NCBI RefSeq assembly: GCF_003402235.1
Contig: NZ_QEWO01000005.1
Coordinates: 62,001-126,000, forward strand
Direction of reading: 5' to 3'
DNA from: Parahaliea mediterranea
GTDB taxonomy: Bacteria; Pseudomonadota; Gammaproteobacteria; Pseudomonadales; Halieaceae
Length of the DNA: 64,000 nt
Position 1 is the first letter of the stretch; each line of letters opens with the position of its first letter. The notes beneath the pieces are model-generated. The model was given only the letters and a program-made list of their open reading frames with translations, was not told the DNA's origin and searched no databases. The position numbers and the translations under genes are program-made. Shown in pieces: positions 44,563 to 54,108 of this stretch.

Positions 44563-44946
44563 TTATACGGCGAGAATCGCTTCCACTTCGATGGCGACAC
44601 CCTTGGGCAGGCCGGCCACCTGGACACAGGCGCGGGCCGGGTAGGGCTCCTGCAGGTATTCGGCCATAACGGCGTTCACGGCGGCAAAGTCGTTCATGTC
44701 GGTGAGGGAAATGTTCAGTTTGACGGCGTGATTGAGGCTGCCGCCGGCGGCCTCGGCCACTGCCGCTAGGTTTTTGAACACCTGGTGGGCCTGGGCCTCC
44801 ACGCCGCCTGCCACTACTTCCATGGTCTCCGGCACCAGTGCGATCTGCCCCGACAGCCACACCGTGTTGCCGACCTTCACGGCCTGGGAGTAAGGGCCGA
44901 TGGCGGCCGGTGCATCGGGTGTGGAAATAATGGCGCGATTGGTCAC
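44563..44946 (-). CDS. ridA: RidA family enamine/imine deaminase
   Basis: 127 residues, standard for RidA. Conserved segments: APAAIGPYSQAVKVGNTVWLSGQIAL, LTDMNDFAAVNAVMAEYL and the substrate-binding Arg in YPARACVQVAGLPKGVAIEVEAIL. RidA hydrolyses reactive 2-aminoacrylate. The start is GTG (44946) after AGGAG; the longer reading to 45366 belongs to spoT's shadow. Follows spoT by 26 bases on the same strand as in Pseudomonas. Confidence 0.96.
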   Translation of the reverse strand: MTNRAIISTPDAPAAIGPYSQAVKVGNTVWLSGQIALVPETMEVVAGGVEAQAHQVFKNLAAVAEAAGGSLNHAVKLNISLTDMNDFAAVNAVMAEYLQEPYPARACVQVAGLPKGVAIEVEAILAV

Positions 44947-44972
44947 GGTAAAGGCTCCTGCGCTGGGGGTGG

Positions 44973-47099
44973 TTAGTTTTTGATGCGGGTGACGCGACGC
45001 ACGGAGCTGTGATTGCGCAGCCGCTTCATGATATCGGCCAGGTGCACCCGGTTGTTCACCAGCAGCTCCAGGTCGACAAAGGTGAACTGGTAGTCCTTGT
45101 CCTCGGTGGCAATGCGCTCGATGTTCACGCCCATGCTGTTGATGCGGGTCGCGAGTACGGCAATCATGCCGCGGCGGTTTTCCACCTCGATGCGCAGGTG
45201 GGTCAGGTATTCGCCCTCCACCTCGTCGGCCCAGCGCAGCGCCACCAGGCGCTCGCGGTTCTCGCGCATCTCCGCCAGATTCTTGCAGCTTTCCCGGTGT
45301 ACCACCACGCCCTTTTCGGAGCTGAGGTAGCCCTCGATGGGGTCGCCCGGAATCGGGTGGCAGCACTTGGCGTAGCTGACCATGAAGCCCTCGGTGCCGC
45401 GAATGGCCAGCGACTGGTCGTGCTCGGCGTGGGCCGGGTCCAGGGAAGCGTGGGCGGTGTCGGTTTCGCCAAGCAGTTGTTGGGCGGTGATCGGCGGCAG
45501 GCGATTGCCGCGCGCAATATCGTCCAGCAAATCGTTCAGCTCGCCATAGTGGTGCCGGCCAAGGTAGTCGCCCAGGCGCTCTTCACCGAGCTGTTCAAGG
45601 CTCGAACCAAAGCTGGTCAGGGCCTTTTCCAGCAGGCGTCGGCCGAGGGCGATGGAGTCGTCCCGGGTCTGGTGCTTGAGGAAGTGGCGGATATTGGTGC
45701 GCGCCTTGGCGGTCACCGCGTAGTTGAACCAGCTGGGGTTGGGGCGGGCGCCGGGCGCGGTGAGAATCTCCACCGTTTGCCCGCTCTGCAGCGGCTCCGA
45801 CAACGGCGCCAGGCGGCGGTTGATGCGGCAGGCCACGCAGCTGTTGCCCACATCGGTATGCACCGCGTAGGCGAAATCCACGGCGGTGGCGCCTCGGGGC
45901 AGCTCCAGAATGCCGCCCTTGGGGGTGAACACGTAAATCTCGTCGGGGAACAGGTCAATCTTAACGCTTTCAATAAACTCCAGCGAATTGCCCGCCCGTT
46001 GCTGCATTTCCAGCAGCCCCTGCACCCACTCCCGGGCGCGGGCGTGGCTGGCGTTGGCGCTCTGGCCTTCGCTCTTGTACAGCCAGTGGGCGGCAATGCC
46101 GTTGTTGGCCATTTCTTCCATTTCCAGGGTGCGAATCTGGATTTCGATCGGCACCCCGTGCATGCCCATCAGCACCGTGTGCAGGCTCTGGTAGCCGTTG
46201 GCCTTGGGAATGGCAATGTAGTCCTTGAACTCGCCCGGCACCGGCTTGTACAGGCTGTGCACGCAGCCCAGCACCCGGTAGCAGGTGTCCACCGAGTCGA
46301 CGATGATGCGAAAGGCGTAGATGTCCATGATTTCCGAAAAGGACTTCTTCTTCGACTTCATCTTCTTGTAGATGGAGTAGAGGTGCTTCTCGCGGCCGAT
46401 CACCTCGCAGTCGTGGCCCTCTTGCACAAGGGCCGCCTCGATCTGGTGGCGAATCTTGTCCACCAGTTCCTTGCGGTGGCCGCGGGAAGCGCGGCGGGCG
46501 GCCTCGATGCGGCTGGCGCGCATGGGATGCAGGGCGCGAAAGCCCAGGTCCTCGAATTCCATGCGCACGGTGTTCATGCCCAGGCGCATGGCGATGGGGG
46601 CGTAGATTTCCAGGGTTTCGCGGGCGATGCGCCGGGCCTTGTCGCGGCGCAGCACGCCAAGGGTGCGCATGTTGTGCAGGCGATCAGCCAGCTTCACCAG
46701 AATCACGCGGATGTCCCGGGCCATGGCCAGGGCCATTTTCTGGAAGTTTTCCGCCTGCTTTTCGGCCAGGGAGTCAAACTCCATCTGGGTCAGCTTGCTG
46801 ACCCCGTCCACCAGCTCCGCCACGGTGGCGCCGAACTGGCTGCCAATGGCGGATTTGTCGATACCAGTATCTTCAATCACATCGTGCAGCATGGCGGCCA
46901 TCAGGCTCTGGTGGTCCATGTGCATGTCGGCGAGTATCCCGGCTACGGCCAGGGGGTGGGTTACGTAGGGTTCGCCGCTGCGGCGCAGCTGCCCGTGGTG
47001 GGCCTGCTCGGCGAAATAGTAGGCGCGGCGTACCTGCTGGGTCTGTTCCGGATTCAGGTAGCTGCGAAGGGTGGAGTCCAGGGCGTCAATGGTGTGCAT
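44973..47099 (-). CDS. spoT: Bifunctional (p)ppGpp synthase/hydrolase SpoT
   Basis: 708 residues. N-terminal HD hydrolase with HDVIED (72-77) intact, RelA-like synthase region (REKHLYSIYKKMKSKKKSF, IMDIYAFRIIVDSVDTCY), TGS domain (DEIYVFTPKGGILELPRGATAVDFAYAVHTDVG), and C-terminal zinc-finger and ACT domains (AKCCHPIPGD; LRIEVENRRGMIAVLATRI). The layout is that of SpoT, and the gene order rpoZ-spoT supports it. It makes and breaks down the stringent-response alarmone. ATG 47099 gives MHTIDALDSTLRSYL aligned with E. coli SpoT. Confidence 0.97.
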   Translation of the reverse strand: MHTIDALDSTLRSYLNPEQTQQVRRAYYFAEQAHHGQLRRSGEPYVTHPLAVAGILADMHMDHQSLMAAMLHDVIEDTGIDKSAIGSQFGATVAELVDGVSKLTQMEFDSLAEKQAENFQKMALAMARDIRVILVKLADRLHNMRTLGVLRRDKARRIARETLEIYAPIAMRLGMNTVRMEFEDLGFRALHPMRASRIEAARRASRGHRKELVDKIRHQIEAALVQEGHDCEVIGREKHLYSIYKKMKSKKKSFSEIMDIYAFRIIVDSVDTCYRVLGCVHSLYKPVPGEFKDYIAIPKANGYQSLHTVLMGMHGVPIEIQIRTLEMEEMANNGIAAHWLYKSEGQSANASHARAREWVQGLLEMQQRAGNSLEFIESVKIDLFPDEIYVFTPKGGILELPRGATAVDFAYAVHTDVGNSCVACRINRRLAPLSEPLQSGQTVEILTAPGARPNPSWFNYAVTAKARTNIRHFLKHQTRDDSIALGRRLLEKALTSFGSSLEQLGEERLGDYLGRHHYGELNDLLDDIARGNRLPPITAQQLLGETDTAHASLDPAHAEHDQSLAIRGTEGFMVSYAKCCHPIPGDPIEGYLSSEKGVVVHRESCKNLAEMRENRERLVALRWADEVEGEYLTHLRIEVENRRGMIAVLATRINSMGVNIERIATEDKDYQFTFVDLELLVNNRVHLADIMKRLRNHSSVRRVTRIKN

Positions 47100-47138
47100 A
47101 ATGAAATACGCGTTGGCTACCAAAGACGCCCTCCCGCA

Positions 47139-47399
47139 TTACAGCGACTCGCTGGCCTCCATGACCTCGGCCAGTTCATCTTCCGCGTCCAGCTCGTCTT
47201 CGCGGCTCAGAATGTCGGGGCTGACCAGGCCTTCGGCGATTTCGCGCAGGGCGATAACGGTGGGCTTGTCGGATTCTTCCTCGACCAGGGGGTCTTTGCC
47301 GCCGGTGGCGATCTGGCGGGCGCGCTTGCTGGCGACCATTACCAGTTCAAAGCGGTTCGCGACATTTTCCAGGCAATCTTCAACAGTTACACGTGCCAT
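47139..47399 (-). CDS. rpoZ: RNA polymerase omega subunit
   Basis: 86 residues. [30 protein letters not shown] with the downstream [15 protein letters not shown] is the omega signature. It helps assemble RNA polymerase and mediates part of ppGpp response; it sits between gmk and spoT, the widely conserved order. Acidic C-terminus. Confidence 0.97.
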   Translation of the reverse strand: MARVTVEDCLENVANRFELVMVASKRARQIATGGKDPLVEEESDKPTVIALREIAEGLVSPDILSREDELDAEDELAEVMEASESL

Positions 47400-47549
47400 G
47401 CGTTCAGGTTTCCATGCAGTTCAGGGCCGCCCGCAGCGATGCGACGGGTCGACGGTTTGTAAACCGGGTTCATTGAGTGGAGCCTGGGCAGGGCCGCGAG
47501 GCTCGTGGGCCGGGCAGCCATGGCCACGCCGGAGGACCGGCAATTATAG

Positions 47550-47569
47550 CGCGGCCCCCGGGGGCCGCG
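47550..47569. terminator. Perfect GC palindrome between gmk and rpoZ
   Basis: CGCGGCCCCC directly followed by its complement makes a perfect 20-base palindrome in the 203-base gap between gmk and rpoZ. It lies downstream of gmk on the transcribed strand. No T-run is present; it could be a transcription brake or mRNA 3' processing hairpin. Confidence 0.4.
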
Positions 47570-47602
47570 TCCAGCCCGGGGCGCCGTGAATAATGCCGCC
47601 GC

Positions 47603-48322
<720 letters not shown>

Positions 48323-48356
48323 TCAGCGTGGTGCTGTTGAGGCCGCGCAACAAGCG

Positions 48357-49226
48357 CTATTCAATATTCTGGATCTGCTCGCGCATCTGCTCAATCAGCA
48401 CTTTGAGCTCCACGGCGCTGGCGGTGGTGCTGCTGGCGGTGGATTTGGAGGACAGGGTGTTGGCCTCCCGGTTGAACTCCTGCATCAGGAAGTCCAGCCG
48501 CCGGCCGCAGGGGCCGCCCTTCTTCAGGGTGCGGCGCACTTCCTGGATGTGAGTGTCGAGGCGGTCAAGCTCCTCGTCCACATCGGCCTTCTGGGCCATG
48601 TAGACCAGCTCCTGTTCCAGGCGGCCGGGGTCCACGTCCAGGTCCAGGTCTTCGATGCGGGAGATGACCCGCTCCCGCTGCTGCTTGAGCAGGGCAGGCA
48701 GGCGCTCGCGGGTGTTGGCCACCTCTGCCTGCACCAGATCCAGCCGCTCCAGAATCAGGGCGGCGAGCTTTTCACCTTCCCGGGCGCGGTTGTCTTTGAG
48801 GGTGGCAAGCGCCTTGCCGAACAGGCTGGCGGCGGCGCTCAGCAGTGCGTCCTGGCTGTCCGCGCGGCTGGCGCAAACCCCGGGAAACTGCAGCACCTGC
48901 AACGGATCCAGGGCCTGGCTGGCGGGGGCGCGCCCGGCCACCAGCTCGGCGGCCTTCAGCACCTCGTCGAGCCGGGCCTCGTCAATCACCAGCGGCCCGG
49001 CGGCGGCATCACCCAGCTGCTGCAGGCGCAGCAGACAGTCCAGTTTGCCGCGCGACAAACCCTTCGCCGCCTGTTCACGAAAGCTGCCCTCCAGCTCGCG
49101 CAGGGCGTCGGGAATCTTGAAGTGGCAGTCCAGATAGCGGTGGTTCACGCTGCGCAGTTCCAGGGTCAGGGTGCCCTGCTCGGTGGCAAGGCTTTCCCTG
49201 GCGAAGGCGGTCATGCTGTGGATCAT
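48357..49226 (-). CDS. yicC: YicC family endoribonuclease-like protein
   Basis: 289 residues. N-terminal [36 protein letters not shown] and C-terminal [39 protein letters not shown] are the YicC signature. The family has been linked to RNA decay. It lies between rph (divergent) and gmk (same strand), as in Pseudomonas and E. coli. Confidence 0.96.
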   Translation of the reverse strand: MIHSMTAFARESLATEQGTLTLELRSVNHRYLDCHFKIPDALRELEGSFREQAAKGLSRGKLDCLLRLQQLGDAAAGPLVIDEARLDEVLKAAELVAGRAPASQALDPLQVLQFPGVCASRADSQDALLSAAASLFGKALATLKDNRAREGEKLAALILERLDLVQAEVANTRERLPALLKQQRERVISRIEDLDLDVDPGRLEQELVYMAQKADVDEELDRLDTHIQEVRRTLKKGGPCGRRLDFLMQEFNREANTLSSKSTASSTTASAVELKVLIEQMREQIQNIE

Positions 49227-49361
49227 GGCAAGGCGGGTTCACTGGTCAACGCGGCTTTCGAGTGTAGCAGCTTGCCCGCCGGGCTCACAGGCCAGGCCCG
49301 TGCCCTGCATCGCTCTGGCCGCTGCCGTATACTGTCGCGCCAGTACAGACAGGAGATTGCC

Positions 49362-50084
49362 ATGCAACGCCCCAGCGGCCGCGCGCCCAACCAGCTGCGC
49401 GACATCACCATCACTCGCAACTTTACCTGCCACGCGGAGGGCTCTGTGCTGGTCAGTTTCGGCAACACCCGGGTGATCTGCACCGCTTCGGTGGAAGAGG
49501 GCGTGCCGCGCTTTTTACGCGGCAGTGGCAGCGGTTGGGTTACCGCCGAATACGGCATGCTGCCGCGTTCCACCGGCACCCGCATGGGGCGCGAGGCGGC
49601 CCGCGGCAAGCAGGGCGGGCGTACGGTGGAAATCCAGCGCCTGATTGGCCGCTCCCTGCGGGCGGCGGTGGATCTGAAAAAACTGGGTGAACACACCATT
49701 ACCATCGATTGCGATGTCATCCAGGCCGATGGTGGCACCCGCACCGCCTCCATCACCGGCGCCTGTGTGGCCCTGGTGGATGCGCTCAACTATCTGCAGC
49801 GTAAGAAGCTGATTGTTACCGACCCCCTCAAGCAGATGATTGCCTCGGTGTCGGTGGGTGTCTACAAGGGTGTGCCGGTGCTGGATCTGGATTATCCGGA
49901 AGATTCGGCGGCCGATACCGACATGAATGTCATCATGGGCGAGGACGGCGGCTTCATCGAGGTGCAGGGCACTGCCGAGGGCGCGCCCTTTGCCCGCGAC
50001 GAGTTGAACGCCATGCTGGATCTGGCGGCGGAGGGTATCTCGCAGTTGGTTGCCGCCCAGCGGGCGGCACTGGCGCAGGGCTAA
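49362..50084 (+). CDS. rph: Ribonuclease PH
   Basis: 240 residues. [58 protein letters not shown] and [20 protein letters not shown] are the RNase PH signature, complete to the C-terminus. It trims tRNA 3' ends by phosphorolysis. AGGAG precedes ATG 49362. Ends 17 bases before the convergent crc gene. Confidence 0.97.
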   Translation: MQRPSGRAPNQLRDITITRNFTCHAEGSVLVSFGNTRVICTASVEEGVPRFLRGSGSGWVTAEYGMLPRSTGTRMGREAARGKQGGRTVEIQRLIGRSLRAAVDLKKLGEHTITIDCDVIQADGGTRTASITGACVALVDALNYLQRKKLIVTDPLKQMIASVSVGVYKGVPVLDLDYPEDSAADTDMNVIMGEDGGFIEVQGTAEGAPFARDELNAMLDLAAEGISQLVAAQRAALAQG

Positions 50085-50100
50085 GTCAGGCGTCAGTGGG

Positions 50101-50874
50101 TCAGGCGCCAGTAGGCTCGATGTCGTAGTCCATGATGACCGGTGCGTGGTTGGAAAACTCCCGCGCCTTGTACAGGGCGCCGTAGTCAACACTGTACTTC
50201 AGGCCCTTGGACACGATCTGGAAGTCGGTGCGCATGCCGTTGTTGTCGCGGTCACCATCGGGCCACCAGCTGAATTCGTCGCGATCGGAGTTGATCTCCC
50301 GGAAGGCGTCCACGTAGCCCGCCTCGATCAGCTCGTCCATCCACTGGCGCTCCTCGGCGAGAAAGCCGGGGTGGTTGGCGTTGCGCTCGGTGTCCTGCAC
50401 ATCGGCGGCGGTGTGGGCGATATGCCAGTTACCGCAGATGATGAACTCGCGCCGCTTGTTGCGGATTTTCAGCAGGTGGTTTTGCAGCAGGCTGAAGAAT
50501 TCGGTTTTGCGCGCCAGCTGGTCGGCATTGCCCGGCTCCGCCTGGGGCGCCAGCAGGCAGCCCACGCTCAGATTCTCGAAGTCCGCCTGAATGTAGCGGC
50601 CTTCCATGTCGAAATCGGAAAAGCCGAGGCCGGTCATGATGGCCTTGGGCAACTGGCGGGTGTAGATGGCCACACCGTTGGCCTTGCCGCCAACGTCGTC
50701 GAAAAAGTAGGCATTGTACTCAGGGGGGAAGTACAGATTGTCCTGCAGGTCGTATTCGCTGCACTGCAAATCCTGAATGCAGATGAACTCCGCATCCTGC
50801 TCTTTCAGCCAGTCGTAAAACCCCCGATCGGCAGCGTTCTTGATGCCATCGGCGCTGAAACTGATAATCCTCAT
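50101..50874 (-). CDS. crc: Crc-like protein (exonuclease III fold, degenerate active site)
   Basis: 257 residues of the endonuclease/exonuclease/phosphatase fold. Relative to exonuclease III: N7 is Ser7, E34 is Asp35, the D-x-N of GDMNI reads GNWHI (D to N149, N to H151) and SDHAPV is SNHAPV (D to N242); Asp217 and His243 stay. This loss, strong similarity in GLGFSDFDMEGRYIQADF and FSWWPD, and the rph-crc-pyrE order point to Crc, the Pseudomonas partner of Hfq in catabolite repression, rather than a nuclease. Role in this organism is inferred. Convergent with rph; divergent from pyrE. Confidence 0.85.
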   Translation of the reverse strand: MRIISFSADGIKNAADRGFYDWLKEQDAEFICIQDLQCSEYDLQDNLYFPPEYNAYFFDDVGGKANGVAIYTRQLPKAIMTGLGFSDFDMEGRYIQADFENLSVGCLLAPQAEPGNADQLARKTEFFSLLQNHLLKIRNKRREFIICGNWHIAHTAADVQDTERNANHPGFLAEERQWMDELIEAGYVDAFREINSDRDEFSWWPDGDRDNNGMRTDFQIVSKGLKYSVDYGALYKAREFSNHAPVIMDYDIEPTGA

Positions 50875-51000
50875 TCATGGCCCCTTGTTGAGAGAGCGTG
50901 TATGATACCTGAGCCTGTCAGTTCAGAATACTCTGCGGGCGCATTCATATCCCCGCCCCGGGGCCGAGCGCGGCCGCAAGTGGCGTGAACGACAGGGTAA

Positions 51001-51030
51001 GCCCGCTTTCTGCCGGGCACTTTTATTATT
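51001..51030 (+). terminator. Possible attenuator/terminator in the pyrE leader
   Basis: GCCCG (51001-51005) pairs with CGGGC (51014-51018) around an eight-base loop and is followed by a T-rich run TTTTATTATT (51021-51030), 72 bases before the pyrE ATG. The stem is short. Its place suits pyrimidine-sensitive attenuation as known for pyrE elsewhere; that role is inference. Confidence 0.4.
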
Positions 51031-51102
51031 CAAAGTCTGTCTCTCTTATACACAAATCCACGCCGACTGGGAACCGTCCGGTCGATACAGGAAGCGCCTT
51101 CC

Positions 51103-51750
51103 ATGCAGCCTTACCAGATCGAGTTTATAGAGTTGGCCCGCCAGTACGATGTGCTGAAGTTCGGCGAATTTACCCTCAAGTCTGGCCGCACCAGCCCCTA
51201 CTTTTTCAATGCGGGTGCATTTGACAGCGGCCGCGCGCTGGCGGCGCTGGGGCGCTGTTACGCCCAGCGCATTGTCGATTCGGGCCTGGCGTTTGATGTG
51301 CTGCTGGGGCCGGCCTACAAGGGCATTCCCCTGGCCGCGGCTACGGCGGTGGCATTGGCGGACCAGCACGGTCGCGATGTGCCCTTTGCCTACAACCGCA
51401 AAGAAGCCAAAACCCATGGCGAGGGCGGGGTGCTGGTCGGTGCGCCGCTCGAAGGCCGGGTGCTGGTTATCGACGATGTCATTACCGCCGGCACCGCCGT
51501 GCGCGAGGTCATTGCGATGATCGAGTCCGCTGGCGCGTCCCTGGCGGGCGTTGCCATCGGCCTCAACCGCCAGGAGCGCGGTGCCGGGGATCTGTCCGCC
51601 ATCCAGGAAATCGAGCAGGCCCACGGCGTGGCGGTGCTCAGCATTATCGATATGGCCCACATCATTGAATACCTGGAGCGTGAAGGGGCAGAGGCCGGCG
51701 ATGCCCTGGCCGGCATGCGCGCCTACCGGGAGCGCTACGGGGTCGCCTGA
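51103..51750 (+). CDS. pyrE: Orotate phosphoribosyltransferase
   Basis: 215 residues. [21 protein letters not shown] at the start, [30 protein letters not shown] and the PRPP loop [14 protein letters not shown]. Converts orotate and PRPP to OMP in pyrimidine synthesis. Long leader upstream (228 bases) with a possible attenuator. Followed by a DUF4124 gene. Confidence 0.97.
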   Translation: MQPYQIEFIELARQYDVLKFGEFTLKSGRTSPYFFNAGAFDSGRALAALGRCYAQRIVDSGLAFDVLLGPAYKGIPLAAATAVALADQHGRDVPFAYNRKEAKTHGEGGVLVGAPLEGRVLVIDDVITAGTAVREVIAMIESAGASLAGVAIGLNRQERGAGDLSAIQEIEQAHGVAVLSIIDMAHIIEYLEREGAEAGDALAGMRAYRERYGVA

Positions 51751-51794
51751 ACAACGGGCTTGAGCGCAAACCGGGGGAATTCTATAGTGCAGGG

Positions 51795-52421
51795 ATGAAA
51801 ATAAACCCCCGCACAGTTCTCTTGATGGCTGTTCTCGCCGTGCCGGCCGGCGCTGGCGAGCAGCTTTATCGTTATACCAACGCCGAAGGCAACGTGGTGA
51901 TTGACGACAAGGTGCCCAGCGAATTCGTCAGCCAGGGCTACGAGGTGCTGAGCGCCAAGGGCAAGGTGCTGGAGGTTGTCCCTCCCCGGCGCACCGACGA
52001 GGAGGCCCGCCAGGTGGCGGAAGCCGAGGCAGCCGCCCTGGCCGCGAAGGAGTACGACCGCAACCTGCTGCTGCGCTACAGCTCGGTGGAGGATATCGAA
52101 GCGGCCCGCGAGCGCGCGCTGGACGAGCTGAGAATTCGCATCCGCATCCTGGAGAGCAACCGGGTGACGCTCAACCAGAGTCTGGCCAGCTACCAGGCCG
52201 AGGCGGCCGACGCCGAGCGCCGCGGCGAGGAGGCCGACGCCAAGCTGCTGAAGGAAATCAGCAACCTGCAGGCAGAGCTCAACGGCAACGAGCAGCGCAT
52301 TGGCAAACGCCGGGTTGAGCTTGACGAGGTGGCCGCCAGCTACGACCGCGATATCACCCGGTTCGAGGAAATTCTGGATCTGGTGAAGCTGCGCCAGCAG
52401 CGCGAGCGCGGCGAACTCTGA
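51795..52421 (+). CDS. DUF4124 coiled-coil periplasmic protein
   Basis: 208 residues with a signal peptide (about 1-20), then EQLYRYTNAEGNVVIDDKVPSEFVSQGYEVL (DUF4124, a small domain common in periplasmic proteins) and a long coiled coil from about 75 to the end (ALDELRIRIRILESNRVTLNQSLAS...). Function unknown. 44 bases after pyrE. Stop abuts the slmA stop without a gap. Confidence 0.88.
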   Translation: MKINPRTVLLMAVLAVPAGAGEQLYRYTNAEGNVVIDDKVPSEFVSQGYEVLSAKGKVLEVVPPRRTDEEARQVAEAEAAALAAKEYDRNLLLRYSSVEDIEAARERALDELRIRIRILESNRVTLNQSLASYQAEAADAERRGEEADAKLLKEISNLQAELNGNEQRIGKRRVELDEVAASYDRDITRFEEILDLVKLRQQRERGEL

Positions 52422-53063
52422 TCAGCCCTGGCTGGCGAAACTGCCCGCCGATTCCCCCATGGCCCGCGTGATGGTTTCGCGGAAGAAGCCGGCCATCAAT
52501 ACCTCCCACTGCTCGCTCCAGCCCTCGGTGGGGGCACGCCTGAAACCGCTGCGCACAAACTGGGAGATGCGCCCCTCGGCCGCCGCCATCAGCAGATTGG
52601 CGGCCTGGTTCAGCGGAATGGTCGGGCGCAGGCCCTCGCGCAGTTCCGCTTCGCGAATGACCTGCCGCAGTTGCGTTTCGTAGCGATCATACAGCTGCGC
52701 CACGCGCACATGCAGGCGCTCGGTTTCGCCGGCCAGGGCATCGCCGGTGAGAATGCGGGTGATGCCCGGGTTGCGTTCGGTGAAGGCCAGCAGCAGGCTG
52801 AGCATTTTTTCGCAGCGGCGCGCGGCGCCGGGCTCTTCGGAAAGAATCAGGTTGATGCGCGAGAACAGGGTATCCTCGATGAACTCGATCAGCCCTTCGA
52901 ACATCTTTGATTTGCTGGGAAAGTGGCGGTACAACGCGGCCTCGGACACCCCGACCTGGCGCGCCAGCCCCGCTGTGGTAATCCGGTTTCCTGGGTTGGC
53001 CTCGAGCATTTGCGCCAGGGCTTCGAGAATCTGCTGCCGGCGTTGTGATTTTCTTGGGGACAT
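52422..53063 (-). CDS. slmA: Nucleoid occlusion factor SlmA (TetR family)
   Basis: 213 residues. TetR-type helix-turn-helix [47 protein letters not shown] is almost the SlmA sequence of E. coli, and [13 protein letters not shown] and [23 protein letters not shown] match. SlmA binds DNA and blocks FtsZ rings over the nucleoid. ATG at 53063 is used; a GTG at 53072 would add three residues. Confidence 0.94.
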   Translation of the reverse strand: MSPRKSQRRQQILEALAQMLEANPGNRITTAGLARQVGVSEAALYRHFPSKSKMFEGLIEFIEDTLFSRINLILSEEPGAARRCEKMLSLLLAFTERNPGITRILTGDALAGETERLHVRVAQLYDRYETQLRQVIREAELREGLRPTIPLNQAANLLMAAAEGRISQFVRSGFRRAPTEGWSEQWEVLMAGFFRETITRAMGESAGSFASQG

Positions 53064-53119
53064 TGCGCTCACAGATGGGTCGCCACGCAGTTATGCTAGC
53101 GACAAGCTCAGGCCCCTGC

Positions 53120-53141
53120 AATAAAAGCCGGACCCGCCGGC
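53120..53141 (-). terminator. Rho-independent terminator after argB
   Basis: On the minus strand GCCGG-CGGGT-CCGGC is followed directly by TTTTATT, about 30 bases past the argB stop. The flanking AATAAAA/TTTTATT pairing means it may also work on the other strand. Confidence 0.75.
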
Positions 53142-53169
53142 ACTTTTATTTGGGTAACTGTGACCGCCG

Positions 53170-54108
<939 letters not shown>

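Noticed and set aside
45009-47462. 817-codon open frame on the strand opposite spoT
   Set aside because: It is His/Gly/Gln-rich antisense of the clear spoT and rpoZ genes, with GC-bias-driven lack of stops. Same reason for the frames at 54085-56499, 17090-19144 and 48276-49361.
50985-51224. 79-codon frame in the pyrE leader as a leader peptide
   Set aside because: It runs through the pyrE start by 120 bases and has no ribosome site; it is only mentioned as background to the attenuator idea.
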